Below are positions 44,306 through 55,081 of a DNA stretch of 64,000 bases, piece after piece. The position numbers and the translations under genes are program-made. How positions within the stretch are numbered: position 1 is the first letter of the stretch; each line of letters starts with the position of its first letter. Under the pieces are notes generated by a model, which saw only the letters and a list, made by a program, of their open reading frames with translations, was not told the DNA's origin and did no database searches. Origin of the DNA: Methanocaldococcus vulcanius M7 (GTDB taxonomy: Archaea > AGJL01 > Methanococci > Methanococcales > Methanocaldococcaceae); NCBI RefSeq assembly GCF_000024625.1, contig NC_013407.1, forward strand, positions 682,001 through 746,000, read 5' to 3'.

Positions 44306-45565
44306 ATGAAAAAATTCCTTACCTTTTGCATACTGTTTGTAGTAGTTTTTATGAGTATGTTGTCAGGATGCGTAAATAGCGAGCATCCCAATATTACTAA
44401 TTCATCATCCATATCCAATAATTTAACAAAAAATATGGCAAACTCCCAAATAAAAACACCTATTGTAGAATATGCAAAAAATTTTAAATTAATATATTAT
44501 GATAAAAATGGGAATGAGGTTAATCCCTACACTAATGGAGATAAATGGGCATACAAAGTGTTAATTGATGCATTAGGTCAGAAATTCCTATTAAAAAATG
44601 CATCTGAACCAGTTCCAAGTTGGGCAAAAGAAAAGTTAGGGGGCAATTTTAAAGTTATAAATGTTCCATTAAAGAGAGTAGTGGTAATGAGTTCAACTGA
44701 AATTGCATTAATGGAGGCCATAAACAACGACGGTTCAGTTATAGGATCAGTTAAAGGAATAATGTGGGGAAAAGCATACAAGTGGTATTTTAATAACATA
44801 AAAGAAGGGCTGGAAAATGGATCAATAATTGATGTTGGTTCAACAAGTAATCCAAACTGGGATAAAATTATTGAACTCAAACCACAAGTTATATTTGTTT
44901 ATCCTGGCTATGATGGAAATAAAGTTATATCGAAATGTAAAGAGTTAGGAATTACCTACGTTGCAGATGCAGAGTATTTAGAAAACGATCCACTTGGTAG
45001 ATGTGAATGGGTTAAAATGTTTGCCGCCTTCTATAACAAAGAACCGGAAGCAAAAAGATACTTTGATAGAATAGTAAATAACTGTTTAATGGTTATGAAT
45101 AAAACTAAAAACTGTCCAAAAGTTACAGTTGCATGGGGTTATAATTCACAATGGGGATGCTATGTTCCTGAAAACGACTCCTACGTTGCTAAGGAGATAA
45201 CAATATACTGCAATGGAGATTATATCTTTAAAGATCTAAATGGAACGGGTAGTGCGAAAATTGACTACGAAACATTTGCTGAGAGAGCAAGAAATGCAGA
45301 TGTTTGGGTTATTCCTTCAAGTGTAAAATGGCTCACAACGTTTAAAAAAGACAACCCTGGTTATGAGACATTTAAAGCAGTCAAAAATGGAAGAGTATTT
45401 TGTGAAAGTGAAGATTATTGGCAACTCGGATTATTAAAAACGGATGAGGTTATAATGGATTTAGCAACAATAATGCATCCAGAAGCATTCAAAGGAAGAA
45501 AAACACACTTCTTCCTAAAATATAATATAGAAAATAATACTGCAACACCATTCATTGCTAAATAA
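44306..45565 (+). CDS. Iron/cobalamin-type ABC substrate-binding lipoprotein 2
   Basis: A 419-residue lipoprotein with signal sequence and lipobox SMLSGC (Cys at about 22), then a Ser/Asn-rich glycosylatable linker. The binding domain has VPLKRVVVMSSTEIALMEAI, DVGSTSNPNWDKIIELKPQVIFVY and the C-terminal LATIMHPEAF, paralleling the protein at 39344. ATG at 44306 follows GGAGGGAGTGAA. It is divergent from the permeases and probably serves them with a second ligand or different affinity. Confidence 0.82.
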   Translation: MKKFLTFCILFVVVFMSMLSGCVNSEHPNITNSSSISNNLTKNMANSQIKTPIVEYAKNFKLIYYDKNGNEVNPYTNGDKWAYKVLIDALGQKFLLKNASEPVPSWAKEKLGGNFKVINVPLKRVVVMSSTEIALMEAINNDGSVIGSVKGIMWGKAYKWYFNNIKEGLENGSIIDVGSTSNPNWDKIIELKPQVIFVYPGYDGNKVISKCKELGITYVADAEYLENDPLGRCEWVKMFAAFYNKEPEAKRYFDRIVNNCLMVMNKTKNCPKVTVAWGYNSQWGCYVPENDSYVAKEITIYCNGDYIFKDLNGTGSAKIDYETFAERARNADVWVIPSSVKWLTTFKKDNPGYETFKAVKNGRVFCESEDYWQLGLLKTDEVIMDLATIMHPEAFKGRKTHFFLKYNIENNTATPFIAK

Positions 45566-46016
45566 ACAATAATACAAAACACCAAACTTTGTATAATAAT
45601 TCTTTTTTCAGTTAGGATCTTTTCCACATAGTAGCTTTGGAGAATTTTATTAACAATCACAATATATTATATAATATGTTTATCACAAAATCTTCCAATG
45701 GGAATATTAATAGGAGTTCTTATGGGAGTGGGTGGATTTGTTATCCTACGATTATTAATTAAAATCTTAAAAGTGTAAATAATATTAATGATTAAAAATT
45801 TTATTCAAAATAATTTTTCCTTACTTTATCTATTTTTGTTTATTATTTTTAGTCAATAATTTTTTATTAAATTTATAATTAAACCTTTATATAACCATGA
45901 TTTAGAAATTAAGTTTTTATAAACAAAAAAGAAAATAAGAAAAATATGTTTTATAAATATAATACACTATTATTTAAAAAATCTTTCTTTATATTTCAAT
46001 GGTATAGGAGATAGTT
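45566..46016. other. Intergenic upstream of cfbB
   Basis: A 451-base AT-rich gap. It contains a 26-codon hydrophobic frame (45698-45778, starting MGILIGVLMGVGGF) which could be a tiny membrane peptide or a chance frame; no ribosome binding site precedes it. A TATA-like CTTTATATAA near 45887-45896 may belong to cfbB. Nothing GC-rich is present. Confidence 0.4.
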
Positions 46017-47345
46017 ATGAAAAGAGTTGTAATTGCTGGAACATCGAGTGAAGTTGGAAAGACAGTTATATCTACTGGAATTATGAAGGCGTTATCAAAA
46101 AGATATAATGTTCAGGGCTATAAAGTTGGGCCTGATTATATAGACCCAACGTATCACACAATAGCAACAGGAAATAAATCAAGGAATTTAGATTCTTTTT
46201 TTATGAATAAAGAGCAGATAAAATATCTCTTTCAAAAACATTCAAAAGATAAGGATATAAGTGTTATTGAAGGAGTTAGAGGACTTTATGAGGGAATATC
46301 TGCAATAGATGATGTTGGAAGCACAGCAAGTGTTGCCAAGGCATTAAACAGCCCAATAATTCTGCTTGTAAATGCAAAAAGCTTGACAAGAAGTGCAATA
46401 GCAATAATAAAGGGATTTATGAGCTTTGACAATGTAAAAATTAGAGGAGTTATCTTTAATTTTGTTAGAAGTGAAAAACATATAAAGAAATTAAAAGAAG
46501 CGATGAGTTATTATCTTCCAGATGTTGAAATAGTTGGCTTCATCCCAAGGAATGAAGATTTTAAAGTTGAAGGAAGGCATCTTGGTTTAGTTCCAACACC
46601 AGAAAACTTGGAAGAAATAAAAAATAAGATAGAGTTGTGGGGAGAGTTGGTTGAAAAATATTTAGATTTAGATAAAATTGTAGAGATAGCTAATGAGGAT
46701 TTTGAAGATATTGACGATATATTTTTATGGGAGGTTAATGAAAATTACAAAAAAATAGCTGTTGCCTATGATGAAGCATTTAATTTTTACTATTGGGATA
46801 ATTTTGAGGCATTAAAAGAAAATAAAGCTAAGATAGAATTTTTCAGCCCATTAAAAGATAGTGAAGTCCCAGATGCAGATGTTTTATATATTGGGGGAGG
46901 ATATCCAGAACTTTTTAAAGAGGAGTTGAGCAAAAACAAGGAGATGATTGAAAGCATTAGAGAGTTTGACGGCTATATTTATGGGGAGTGCGGGGGCTTG
47001 ATGTATTTAACAAAATCGATTGACAATGTGCCAATGGTTGGCTTGCTAAACTGCTCATCAATTATGACTAAGCATGTTCAAGGGCTTAGTTATGTTAAGG
47101 CAGAGTTTTTAGAGGATTGTTTAATTGGAAGAAAAAACATGAGGTTTAAAGGGCATGAATTCCATTATTCAAAGCTTGTTAATATAAAAGAGGATAGATT
47201 TGCTTATAGAATAGAGAGAGGGATGGGAATTATCAATAACTTGGACGGAATTTTTAATGGTAAAGTTTTGGCTGGCTATTTGCACAATCATGCTGTTGCC
47301 AATCCTTACTTTGCCTCATCCATGGTTAATTTTGAGAATCGATAA
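46017..47345 (+). CDS. cfbB: Ni-sirohydrochlorin a,c-diamide synthase
   Basis: A 442-residue glutamine-dependent amidase (CbiA family) that amidates two acetate side chains of Ni-sirohydrochlorin in F430 synthesis, and can probably act on cobyrinate too. The N-terminal ATPase starts [18 protein letters not shown] and has [12 protein letters not shown]. The C-terminal glutaminase-like domain has [24 protein letters not shown] with the catalytic Cys, and a final [11 protein letters not shown] His. ATG at 46017 follows GGAGATAGTT. Which ring is preferred cannot be told from sequence. Confidence 0.87.
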   Translation: MKRVVIAGTSSEVGKTVISTGIMKALSKRYNVQGYKVGPDYIDPTYHTIATGNKSRNLDSFFMNKEQIKYLFQKHSKDKDISVIEGVRGLYEGISAIDDVGSTASVAKALNSPIILLVNAKSLTRSAIAIIKGFMSFDNVKIRGVIFNFVRSEKHIKKLKEAMSYYLPDVEIVGFIPRNEDFKVEGRHLGLVPTPENLEEIKNKIELWGELVEKYLDLDKIVEIANEDFEDIDDIFLWEVNENYKKIAVAYDEAFNFYYWDNFEALKENKAKIEFFSPLKDSEVPDADVLYIGGGYPELFKEELSKNKEMIESIREFDGYIYGECGGLMYLTKSIDNVPMVGLLNCSSIMTKHVQGLSYVKAEFLEDCLIGRKNMRFKGHEFHYSKLVNIKEDRFAYRIERGMGIINNLDGIFNGKVLAGYLHNHAVANPYFASSMVNFENR

Positions 47346-47522
47346 AAAGGTTTTAAAAGATTAACAGCAAAATTTTAATGCTAAAACTAAAAAACGGAAG
47401 TTATGATTGGGACATAATAAAACTATTTAATTCTTCATCTCTCTATTTTCGTTATATTTTTATATACTCTAAATTGTTTATATCAAATTGCTTATTATAA
47501 CAACTAATCAAGGTTGAGAGGT

Positions 47523-48725
47523 ATGAAGGTTGGAATTGTTGGAGCTGGATTAGGTGGATTATTAATCGGAGCTTTGCTTTCTAAACACTGTAAGATAACT
47601 GTTTTTGAAAAACTTCCATTCATTGGGGGTAGATTTACCAATTTAAACTATGAAGGGTTTCAACTAACAACTGGGGCGCTACATATGATTCCCCACGGAA
47701 GTGATGGATACTTGGCATATGCATTAAAAAAAGCAGGAGCAGATGTTAAAATTGTAAATTCACAGCCAGATGGGACATTTCTCATAGGGGGAAGGGATTA
47801 CTTGTATAAAGAGTTGTTCTCTCTTTTAGGAATTAAAGAAAAAGCAAAAGCGTTTAAATTAGCTACACAATTAAAATTAGGAAAAGTTGATAAAAATATA
47901 TCGTTTGGAGAGTTTTTAGAAGATATTGATTTGGCTTACAAAATTGGAAATGCCTTTACTGGATGGGCATTGAGTTTAACGGCTTATGAAACACCAATGA
48001 GTGAAATAATCGAAATTGCAAATAACTATCATAAATTTGGAGGACCAGGGGTTCCAATAGGAGGATGCAAATCAGTAATTGATGCACTATCTAATATAAT
48101 AAAAAGAAATGGAGGAGAAATAATAACAGAATATAATGTAAAAAATATAGAAATCGAAGAAAAAGCATATGTTGATGATAAGGAGTTTGATATTGTTATA
48201 AGTAATCTCTCTCCAAAAAAAACACAGGAAATGTGTAATATTAAATTTTTACCTAAGGATAAAGTAAAACCCTCAAGAGGGATAAAAATAAGTATAGCAA
48301 CTAAAAAAGGAATTATTAACCATACAGGAGTTCTTTTTACACCCGAATGCGAGCGAATAAATGGTTTAAATCAACCTACAAACGTAGATAGATCATTAGC
48401 CCCTGAGGGATGGCATCTTGTAATGACTCATCAAACCCAAATAACAAACAATATAAAGAAAGAGATTGACCTTGGCTTAGAGGATATAGAAAACATATTT
48501 AAAGATGTGGATTATAAAATATTACATATTCAGTCATATAGAGATGATCTTCCTGTAAATCACGCCTCAAATGGAACTGATATAGATAATATCGTATGTG
48601 ATAGGTTATTTTTGGTAGGAGATGGAGCAAAAGGAAGAGGAGGAATTGAAGTTGAAGGAATCGCAATGGGTGTTTTAAAAGTGTATGATTATATTGTCCG
48701 CAACATTATAAATAAGTCAAAATGA
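47523..48725 (+). CDS. FAD-dependent phytoene-dehydrogenase-like oxidoreductase
   Basis: A 400-residue flavoprotein with the dinucleotide fold VGIVGAGLGGLLIGALL at the N-terminus and FEKLPFIGGRFTNLNYEGF next, as in NAD(P)/FAD amine-oxidase and phytoene-desaturase relatives. The C-terminal FAD contact is RLFLVGDGAKGRGGIEVEGIAMG. I start it at ATG 47523 after TTGAGAGGT. No carotenoid genes are nearby and the substrate is unknown; reduction of archaeal lipids or isoprenoids is one possibility. It is followed 28 bases later by mcm. Confidence 0.75.
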   Translation: MKVGIVGAGLGGLLIGALLSKHCKITVFEKLPFIGGRFTNLNYEGFQLTTGALHMIPHGSDGYLAYALKKAGADVKIVNSQPDGTFLIGGRDYLYKELFSLLGIKEKAKAFKLATQLKLGKVDKNISFGEFLEDIDLAYKIGNAFTGWALSLTAYETPMSEIIEIANNYHKFGGPGVPIGGCKSVIDALSNIIKRNGGEIITEYNVKNIEIEEKAYVDDKEFDIVISNLSPKKTQEMCNIKFLPKDKVKPSRGIKISIATKKGIINHTGVLFTPECERINGLNQPTNVDRSLAPEGWHLVMTHQTQITNNIKKEIDLGLEDIENIFKDVDYKILHIQSYRDDLPVNHASNGTDIDNIVCDRLFLVGDGAKGRGGIEVEGIAMGVLKVYDYIVRNIINKSK

Positions 48726-48753
48726 TAAAAATTAAGGAAAAGAGGAATGAGAT

Positions 48754-50772
48754 ATGGAATTCCAAGAAGAAATAAATTTGGAGGAATTTAAGGACTATTT
48801 AATTGCATATTTAAGGAATACTCATCAAGAAGACATAGTTATGGACAGTGAAGTTGTAGTTGTTGACTTAAATAATCTCTACTATTATGGATTAATGGAA
48901 TTTGTCGATTATTTAATTCATAATCCTCAAAAAGGTATAGATTTTATAAAAGAGTGCTATGAATCAGCATATTTTACGTTAAAAAATGAATATCCAAAAA
49001 ATTTTATAATTTCAGTTAAAAACTTACCGAAAATATTTAAAACCAATAAAAATGGGAAGCTATTTACGGTTGAAGATATAAAAAGCAATACATTAGGTAA
49101 AATTGTAGAATTTGAGGGAATAATAGTCATGGCCTCAAAAATTAGACCGATTCTTAAAAAAGCTTACTATTTCTGTCCAAAATGTGGAAAATCAGTAATT
49201 AAAGAAGTTGATTTTTTGAAAATTGCAGAAGAAAAAGAATATTGCGAATGTAAATCAGAACTAAACTTAATAGAGGAAAAATCCACTTATACTGATTTTC
49301 AGGAAATAAAGGTTCAGCAACCATTGGATCTAATGGACAACCCTGAAGAACCCCCAAAGTATATAACAGTATTTTTAGAAAATAGCCCCGGAATCTATGC
49401 TGGTAGAGTAAAAATAACGGGAATTCCTGTAAAAATTAAAAAGAGCAAGAAACTTCCAATTTATGAAATATATGTTAAGGCATTGCATTGTGAGGTTTTA
49501 GATGGAGAAGTTAAGGTGAAGATAACAAGAGAAGATGTAAAAAATATTGAAAAGATTGCTAAAAGGAATGACGTTGTTGATATATTGGCAGATAGATTGA
49601 TTCCAGAGATTAGGGGTCATTCTGCAATAAAAAAAGCTGTATTTTTACAACAAATAAAAGGAGTTAAAAAGCCCGGAAAGAGGGCAGATATTCACATACT
49701 CCTAATAACTGATCCTGGAATTGGAAAAACAGTGATTTTAAGAAAGATAGCTGAAATTCCCGGAAATTTATATGGCTCTGTAACAACAGCCACGGGTGTG
49801 GGATTAACAGCCGCTGTTGTTCGGGAAAAAACAGAGATCGGAGAAGATACGTGGGTTATTAAGCCGGGTTTGTTAGTTAAGGCACATAAAGGAACTGCCT
49901 GTATTGATGAATTAACTGTTAATAAAGATCTACAAAGTTATGTTTTGGAGGCAATGGAGAGTCAGACGATCCACATTAGTAAAGGAGGAATTAATGCAAA
50001 ATTGCCAGCCGAATGTGCTATTTTAGCTGCTTGTAATCCAAGATGGGGTAGATTTAATCCAGAGGTTTCAGTAGCAGAACAAATAAACATTCCAGCCCCT
50101 TTATTAAGTAGATTTGATTTAATATTTCCAATTAGGGATGAATCAGATAGAGACAAGGATAAAGATATTGCAGAGTATATTATTGACTTGCATAGGGCTT
50201 ATTTAGATGAAAAAATAAATAAAAAAATGGGTCTTGACTATTTGGAGATAGATGGTGTTAAGATAGATAAGGAGTTTATAATTAAATATATCCATTATGC
50301 AAGGCAAAAAAAGCCAATCATCAGTGAAAAAGCAAAGGAGTTGTTTGTAAAGTATTATGTAGAGATGAGAAAGAGGCATCAAATAACTGCAAGGCAGTTA
50401 GAAGCATCAATAAGGATCGCTGAGGCACATGCAAAAGCAAAATTAAAAGATGTTGTTGATGAAGAGGATGCAAAAGAAGCAATAAACATAATAACCGAAT
50501 GTTTGAAAGAGATTGCTTATGATCCAGAGACAGGAACATTTGATGTTGATAAGATTTTAGGAGTTTCTAAAAAAGAGAGGGATAAGTTGACAACTGTTTA
50601 TGAGATTATTAAAGAGTTGTCTGAGAAATCTGAACTTGTCGAGCATGAAGATATTGTCGAAGAGGCAAAAAATAAGGGAATCAAAGAGAATGAAGTGGAA
50701 AATATAATAAAGAAGTTGATCAAATATGGAGATATAGATGAACCAAAACCAGGAAGGTATAGATTGTTATAA
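48754..50772 (+). CDS. mcm: MCM replicative helicase
   Basis: A 672-residue MCM. The N-terminal domain has a zinc motif CPKC (141-144) with CEC (164-166). The AAA+ core has Walker A TDPGIGKT (319-326; the usual first Gly is Thr and the Ser is Thr), Walker B TACIDELTVN (381-390), and the arginine finger in PLLSRFDLIF. The C-terminus is a winged helix. Methanocaldococcus species encode several MCM copies; whether this is the main replicative one cannot be judged here. ATG at 48754 follows AGAGGAATGAGAT. Confidence 0.9.
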   Translation: MEFQEEINLEEFKDYLIAYLRNTHQEDIVMDSEVVVVDLNNLYYYGLMEFVDYLIHNPQKGIDFIKECYESAYFTLKNEYPKNFIISVKNLPKIFKTNKNGKLFTVEDIKSNTLGKIVEFEGIIVMASKIRPILKKAYYFCPKCGKSVIKEVDFLKIAEEKEYCECKSELNLIEEKSTYTDFQEIKVQQPLDLMDNPEEPPKYITVFLENSPGIYAGRVKITGIPVKIKKSKKLPIYEIYVKALHCEVLDGEVKVKITREDVKNIEKIAKRNDVVDILADRLIPEIRGHSAIKKAVFLQQIKGVKKPGKRADIHILLITDPGIGKTVILRKIAEIPGNLYGSVTTATGVGLTAAVVREKTEIGEDTWVIKPGLLVKAHKGTACIDELTVNKDLQSYVLEAMESQTIHISKGGINAKLPAECAILAACNPRWGRFNPEVSVAEQINIPAPLLSRFDLIFPIRDESDRDKDKDIAEYIIDLHRAYLDEKINKKMGLDYLEIDGVKIDKEFIIKYIHYARQKKPIISEKAKELFVKYYVEMRKRHQITARQLEASIRIAEAHAKAKLKDVVDEEDAKEAINIITECLKEIAYDPETGTFDVDKILGVSKKERDKLTTVYEIIKELSEKSELVEHEDIVEEAKNKGIKENEVENIIKKLIKYGDIDEPKPGRYRLL

Positions 50773-50837
50773 TAACAACTCATACTAAATTACATTTAAA
50801 AATTAAAATACGTGAAATAAATAAAAAGGGGATTGTA

Positions 50838-52229
50838 ATGCTAATAAATGGACACTGGATAGATAGGAAGGATATTGACGTTATTAATCCTTACACATTA
50901 GAAGTTATCGAGAAAATTCCTTCTTTGAATAGAGAGGAAGTTAAAACAGCGATTGATATTGCAGAAGAGTGTAAAGACAGTATGAAAAATACTTCAATCT
51001 CTCAAAGATACAAGGTCTTGATTGGTATAGCAAACAAAATAAAAGAAAATAGTGAAAAATTGTCAAAAATATTGGCCATAGATGCTGGAAAACCGATAAA
51101 ACAGGCAAGAATTGAAGTTAAAAGAAGTGTAGAAACGTTTTTATCAAGCGCCTTTTATGTAAAAGAACTTAGAGATGAGGTTATTCCCTCAGATAATCGC
51201 TTAATATTCACAAAAAGAGAGCCCGTTGGGATAGTTGGGGCAATAACCCCATTCAACTTTCCAATAAACTTATCCGCTCACAAAATAGCTCCTGCAATTG
51301 CAACGGGAAATGTAGTTGTTCATCATCCTTCATCCAAAGCACCACTCGCATGTATTGAACTGGCTAAGATTATAGAGGAAGAATTTAGGAAATATAACGT
51401 TCCTCTTGGATCTTATTCTCTGTTAACGGGTTTAGGAGAGATCGTAGGAGATGAGATAGTTAAAAATGATAAAGTAAACATGATCTCCTTCACAGGAAGT
51501 TCTAAGGTTGGAGAGGGGATAACAAAAAAAGCCGGTTTCAAAAAGATTGCATTAGAGTTGGGAGGTGTAAATCCAAATCTTGTGCTAAAAGATGCGGATC
51601 TAAAAAAAGCAGTTAACTCTTTAATTAGGGGCAGTTTTGTATATGCAGGGCAGATATGCATTTCAGTTGGAAAGATAGTTGTGGAAGAAAGTGTAGCAGA
51701 TAAATTTATAAAAATGTTCGTAGAAAAAGCAAAATCGCTAAATGTAGGCGATCCGTTAGATGAAAACACAGATATGGGGCCTTTAATTACCTTAGATCAT
51801 GCAAAATGGGCAGAGAACCTTGTCAAAAGATCGGTAGAAGAGGGATCTAAACTTCTATGTGGTGGAAAAAGAGATAAAACCTTATTTTATCCCACAGTGC
51901 TTGAAGTAGAACCAGATAATATAATCTGTAAAGTAGAGACCTTCGCTCCAATAGTTCCAATAATTAGAGCAAAAGAAGAGGAGATGATAGAGATAGCTAA
52001 TGATACGCAGTATGGGCTTCATTCAGCAATATTTACAAAAAATTTAGAAAAAGCATTAAAATTTGCTGAAAATTTAGAATTTGGAGGTGTTATAATAAAC
52101 GATTCCTCCCTATTTAGGCAGGATAATATGCCATTTGGAGGAGTTAAAAAAAGTGGGATTGGAAGGGAAGGTGTTAAATATGCAATGGAAGAGATGTCTA
52201 ATATAAAGACAATAGTTATTACTCACTAA
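50838..52229 (+). CDS. Lactaldehyde dehydrogenase (ALDH family)
   Basis: A 463-residue NAD(P)-dependent aldehyde dehydrogenase. In M. jannaschii the close homologue oxidises lactaldehyde to lactate for coenzyme F420 synthesis. Blocks are GAITPFNFPINLSAHKIAPA, SFTGSSKVGEGI, the glutamate motif LELGGVNPNLVLKD, and the catalytic cysteine in GQICISVGK. ATG at 50838 follows AAAGGGGATTGTA. It lies 65 bases after mcm and 64 before marker protein 3. Substrate is inferred by homology and gene order. Confidence 0.87.
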   Translation: MLINGHWIDRKDIDVINPYTLEVIEKIPSLNREEVKTAIDIAEECKDSMKNTSISQRYKVLIGIANKIKENSEKLSKILAIDAGKPIKQARIEVKRSVETFLSSAFYVKELRDEVIPSDNRLIFTKREPVGIVGAITPFNFPINLSAHKIAPAIATGNVVVHHPSSKAPLACIELAKIIEEEFRKYNVPLGSYSLLTGLGEIVGDEIVKNDKVNMISFTGSSKVGEGITKKAGFKKIALELGGVNPNLVLKDADLKKAVNSLIRGSFVYAGQICISVGKIVVEESVADKFIKMFVEKAKSLNVGDPLDENTDMGPLITLDHAKWAENLVKRSVEEGSKLLCGGKRDKTLFYPTVLEVEPDNIICKVETFAPIVPIIRAKEEEMIEIANDTQYGLHSAIFTKNLEKALKFAENLEFGGVIINDSSLFRQDNMPFGGVKKSGIGREGVKYAMEEMSNIKTIVITH

Positions 52230-52293
52230 AAAATTAAAAATAAAATAAGAAATAATTTAATCTAAGAGTTGGAAAAATGTCTTGGTGATGTTT

Positions 52294-53790
52294 ATGGCAA
52301 AGGTGATCGTTAACGGAAAAGAAAAAGTTGGAGAAACATTAAAAGATGTTTTAAAAGATGAATATTATGTGAATGGAACAAATATAGTCGTGATAAAGGG
52401 TGTTAAAAAGGAAGCGGAAAAAGTTCCAAAAAAGTTTTTAATTAAAACTACAAAAGGAAATATAACGATAGCAATAACCGAGAATAATGAGACAGCGAAA
52501 TTTTTCACAGAAAATTATAAAAATTTTGTTAAAAAATTGAGATGGATCAGTGGAATAGATGTTGCATTTGGATCTACAAGGATCGACTTAGAGATCTCAA
52601 CAGAAGAAAAAGAATTTAAAAAATGGGATGTTGTTTTGAGCATATCTGGCTTAGACAAGGATGAGGGGCATATCGTTTTTATAAAAAGAAAAACAGAAGG
52701 AGTTTATGGTCTAAAAGATCCAAAAATTGGAATTGTAGTAGGAGGTAAGTGGGTAATTGACAGATTAGAAGTAGGAGATAAGATAATAGATATTGAGCCG
52801 ATTAGAGAAGAGAAAGAGGCCGTTGATTACATCGTAACAACTGATTTAAACTTAAAACTTGAAGACGGATGGAAGATATTTACTTACTTTACGGCAGAGT
52901 TCGATGGAACACCCTCAGCAGTTGAGCACTGTTTAGCTTTAATGGAGGATGGAATCTTTGAGATAACTGAGAATACAAACACATTTGTCGCAGATTGCAG
53001 ATTACAAACATTGAAAATTGAAGAAGGAAATTTAATAGACAGAGAACGTGGATTTATAACTGTAAGAAACTATGGGGCGGGAGAAGGAAAAGTTTATATT
53101 TATAGGGAAAGTAGAAGTTCATCCCTATCCCACACAGTCGTTGGTAGAGTTAAAGAGGGAATGGAGTTAGTAGATTTTTCAGAATCTGGAATTCTATCAG
53201 TAAAAACCATCCCTGAGAGGTTGTGTGTTATTGGCTTAACGATGGAAGAGGCGGAAGATCTTTTGAAGAGATATGACATTGAAGTTGAAAAAGAAGGGGA
53301 CTTAGAAAATGCAATCGTTGTCGATCAACAGCCAGAATTTACCTTAGATGTATTGAAAGAGAAAAAAGTCAAAATTAGAGGATTAAATAAGGATAAAATA
53401 GTGGTTGTTGAGTTATATGAGGATAAAGCCCCAATTACAGCGTGGTATTTCAGAAAAACAACTGGCTTAACCACCAAGAGGGTAGGAAAACTCCACGTAT
53501 ATTTCAAACACAATGACATAATAATGTTCAAAGGAAATCCCGAATATGCAAAAGGGCTTCTCCCAGAGAACGTTCCAACAGATAAAGTAGAGGCCTGTTC
53601 GATAGGAGTTACAAACATGGTCAGTAGATACAAAGGTATGATCGGTGTTAGGTTAAGTGAAAGCGATAAATTTGGACCTACTGGAGAGAGTTTTGAAAAA
53701 ACCAACATTGTTGGAAAGATCGTTAAAAATGCCGAGTTTTTGAGAAAGGTTAAAACAGGAGATGATGTCTATATCCTTTTACAAAAATAA
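52294..53790 (+). CDS. mmp3: Methanogenesis marker protein 3 (UPF0288)
   Basis: A 498-residue protein conserved in methanogens. It begins with a short ubiquitin-like segment [19 protein letters not shown] and ends with a cyclophilin-like or PpiB-like beta region ([22 protein letters not shown], then [17 protein letters not shown]). ATG at 52294 after GGTGATGTTT is preferred over a start 12 bases earlier. It follows the lactaldehyde dehydrogenase as in M. jannaschii. Its role in methyl-CoM reductase or its modification is suspected but not proven. Confidence 0.88.
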   Translation: MAKVIVNGKEKVGETLKDVLKDEYYVNGTNIVVIKGVKKEAEKVPKKFLIKTTKGNITIAITENNETAKFFTENYKNFVKKLRWISGIDVAFGSTRIDLEISTEEKEFKKWDVVLSISGLDKDEGHIVFIKRKTEGVYGLKDPKIGIVVGGKWVIDRLEVGDKIIDIEPIREEKEAVDYIVTTDLNLKLEDGWKIFTYFTAEFDGTPSAVEHCLALMEDGIFEITENTNTFVADCRLQTLKIEEGNLIDRERGFITVRNYGAGEGKVYIYRESRSSSLSHTVVGRVKEGMELVDFSESGILSVKTIPERLCVIGLTMEEAEDLLKRYDIEVEKEGDLENAIVVDQQPEFTLDVLKEKKVKIRGLNKDKIVVVELYEDKAPITAWYFRKTTGLTTKRVGKLHVYFKHNDIIMFKGNPEYAKGLLPENVPTDKVEACSIGVTNMVSRYKGMIGVRLSESDKFGPTGESFEKTNIVGKIVKNAEFLRKVKTGDDVYILLQK

Positions 53791-54022
53791 ATAAAAATAA
53801 AACAGATCAATAGAACCATTAAAAAGTTATACAAAAGGATAAAAGATAACAACTCAATAACAAACCGAATATTTTAACTTTCTCACTCAATTTTTAATGA
53901 TAATATCCAATAAATACAATTCGATTTATTTTTCGAATCGTAATTGAATTTAACAATAGATAGTTTATCATACTTTATCATGATATAAAATTTACTTAAT
54001 TTAAACTTTTTTGGTGAGATCT

Positions 54023-55045
54023 ATGGGAAAAGAAGCGAATCCATTTAAAAAAATGCCGACTATATTGATGCCTGATGAATTAATGGCTAAGGCACTGAGG
54101 AGAGGAGAAAAAGTGGCAGTTGAGATGAGACAGAAAGAGTTGCCATGGCTTTTAAAGGCAAGATTCGTTGAGGAGCATAAAGTAAGAACCATCTCTTCGG
54201 TTGTGGCAGATAACTTACAGAAGGTTATAGACAAAACCCCTCCAATAAGAAAATTACCTAAATTCTATCAAGAGATGGTAGAGGTTTTAGTAGGAATTGA
54301 TGAATTTAAAAAATCGATGGGAGCGTTTAAATGGGCTTCTGAATTAGTTAGAAAATTAGGAAATGAGTATGCGAGAAAAATTAGGAAAGCAAGAACTCCA
54401 CAACAGGCAGGAAAATTAAGAAAAGAATTTGTTGGTAGAGTTAAATCAATATTAGAGCAGATACATCCAGAAATGGCATTTATAGCAGTGGCAAGGGAGA
54501 AATTAAAAGAACTACCGACATTTAAGGATCTACCAACAGTAGTTATTGCTGGTTATCCAAACGTTGGTAAATCAACCCTTTTAAAAAAACTCACTGGAGC
54601 AGATGTTGAAATAAACAGCTATCCTTTTACAACTAAGGGAATAAATGTTGGTTATATGGGAGAGATTCAAATGGTGGACACCCCCGGATTGTTGGATAGG
54701 CCATTACATGAAAGAAATGATATTGAGTTGCAGGCAATTTTGGCATTAAATTACCTTGCAAACGTGGTCTTGTTTGTTATAGACGCGAGCGAATTTTGTG
54801 GTTATACGATAGAAGATCAGATCAACCTTCTCAGGGAGGTAAAGCAGTTATTTAACGTGCCGATTATTGTGGCCATAAATAAAATTGACTTAGCAAGTGA
54901 AGATAAGATCAAAGAGATAGAGGAGAAGTTGAAAAAGTTGGGTGTAGAGACAGTGTTAAAGATCTCTGCCAACAGTGAAATAAACTTGGATACATTAAAA
55001 GAAAAACTTAAAAAAATAGCAATAAGGGAATTTATGAGCAAATAA
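54023..55045 (+). CDS. Nog1-type ribosome-assembly GTPase
   Basis: A 340-residue GTPase of the Nog1/Obg family that helps assemble the large ribosomal subunit. The N-terminal 150 residues form the Nog1-specific helical region (PFKKMPTILMPDELMAKAL). The G domain shows G1 AGYPNVGKSTLL, G2 NSYPFTTKGINVG, G3 VDTPGLLDRPL, G4 AINKIDLA and G5 ISANSE. I start it at ATG 54023 after GGTGAGATCT. It converges on an uncharacterised gene. Confidence 0.92.
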   Translation: MGKEANPFKKMPTILMPDELMAKALRRGEKVAVEMRQKELPWLLKARFVEEHKVRTISSVVADNLQKVIDKTPPIRKLPKFYQEMVEVLVGIDEFKKSMGAFKWASELVRKLGNEYARKIRKARTPQQAGKLRKEFVGRVKSILEQIHPEMAFIAVAREKLKELPTFKDLPTVVIAGYPNVGKSTLLKKLTGADVEINSYPFTTKGINVGYMGEIQMVDTPGLLDRPLHERNDIELQAILALNYLANVVLFVIDASEFCGYTIEDQINLLREVKQLFNVPIIVAINKIDLASEDKIKEIEEKLKKLGVETVLKISANSEINLDTLKEKLKKIAIREFMSK

Positions 55046-55081
55046 TAACAATAAAGCTTCTTTGATTTTATGTATTTGTTT

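Noticed and set aside
45698-45778. 26-codon hydrophobic frame upstream of cfbB
   Set aside because: Too short and without a ribosome binding site; kept only as a remark in the intergenic entry.
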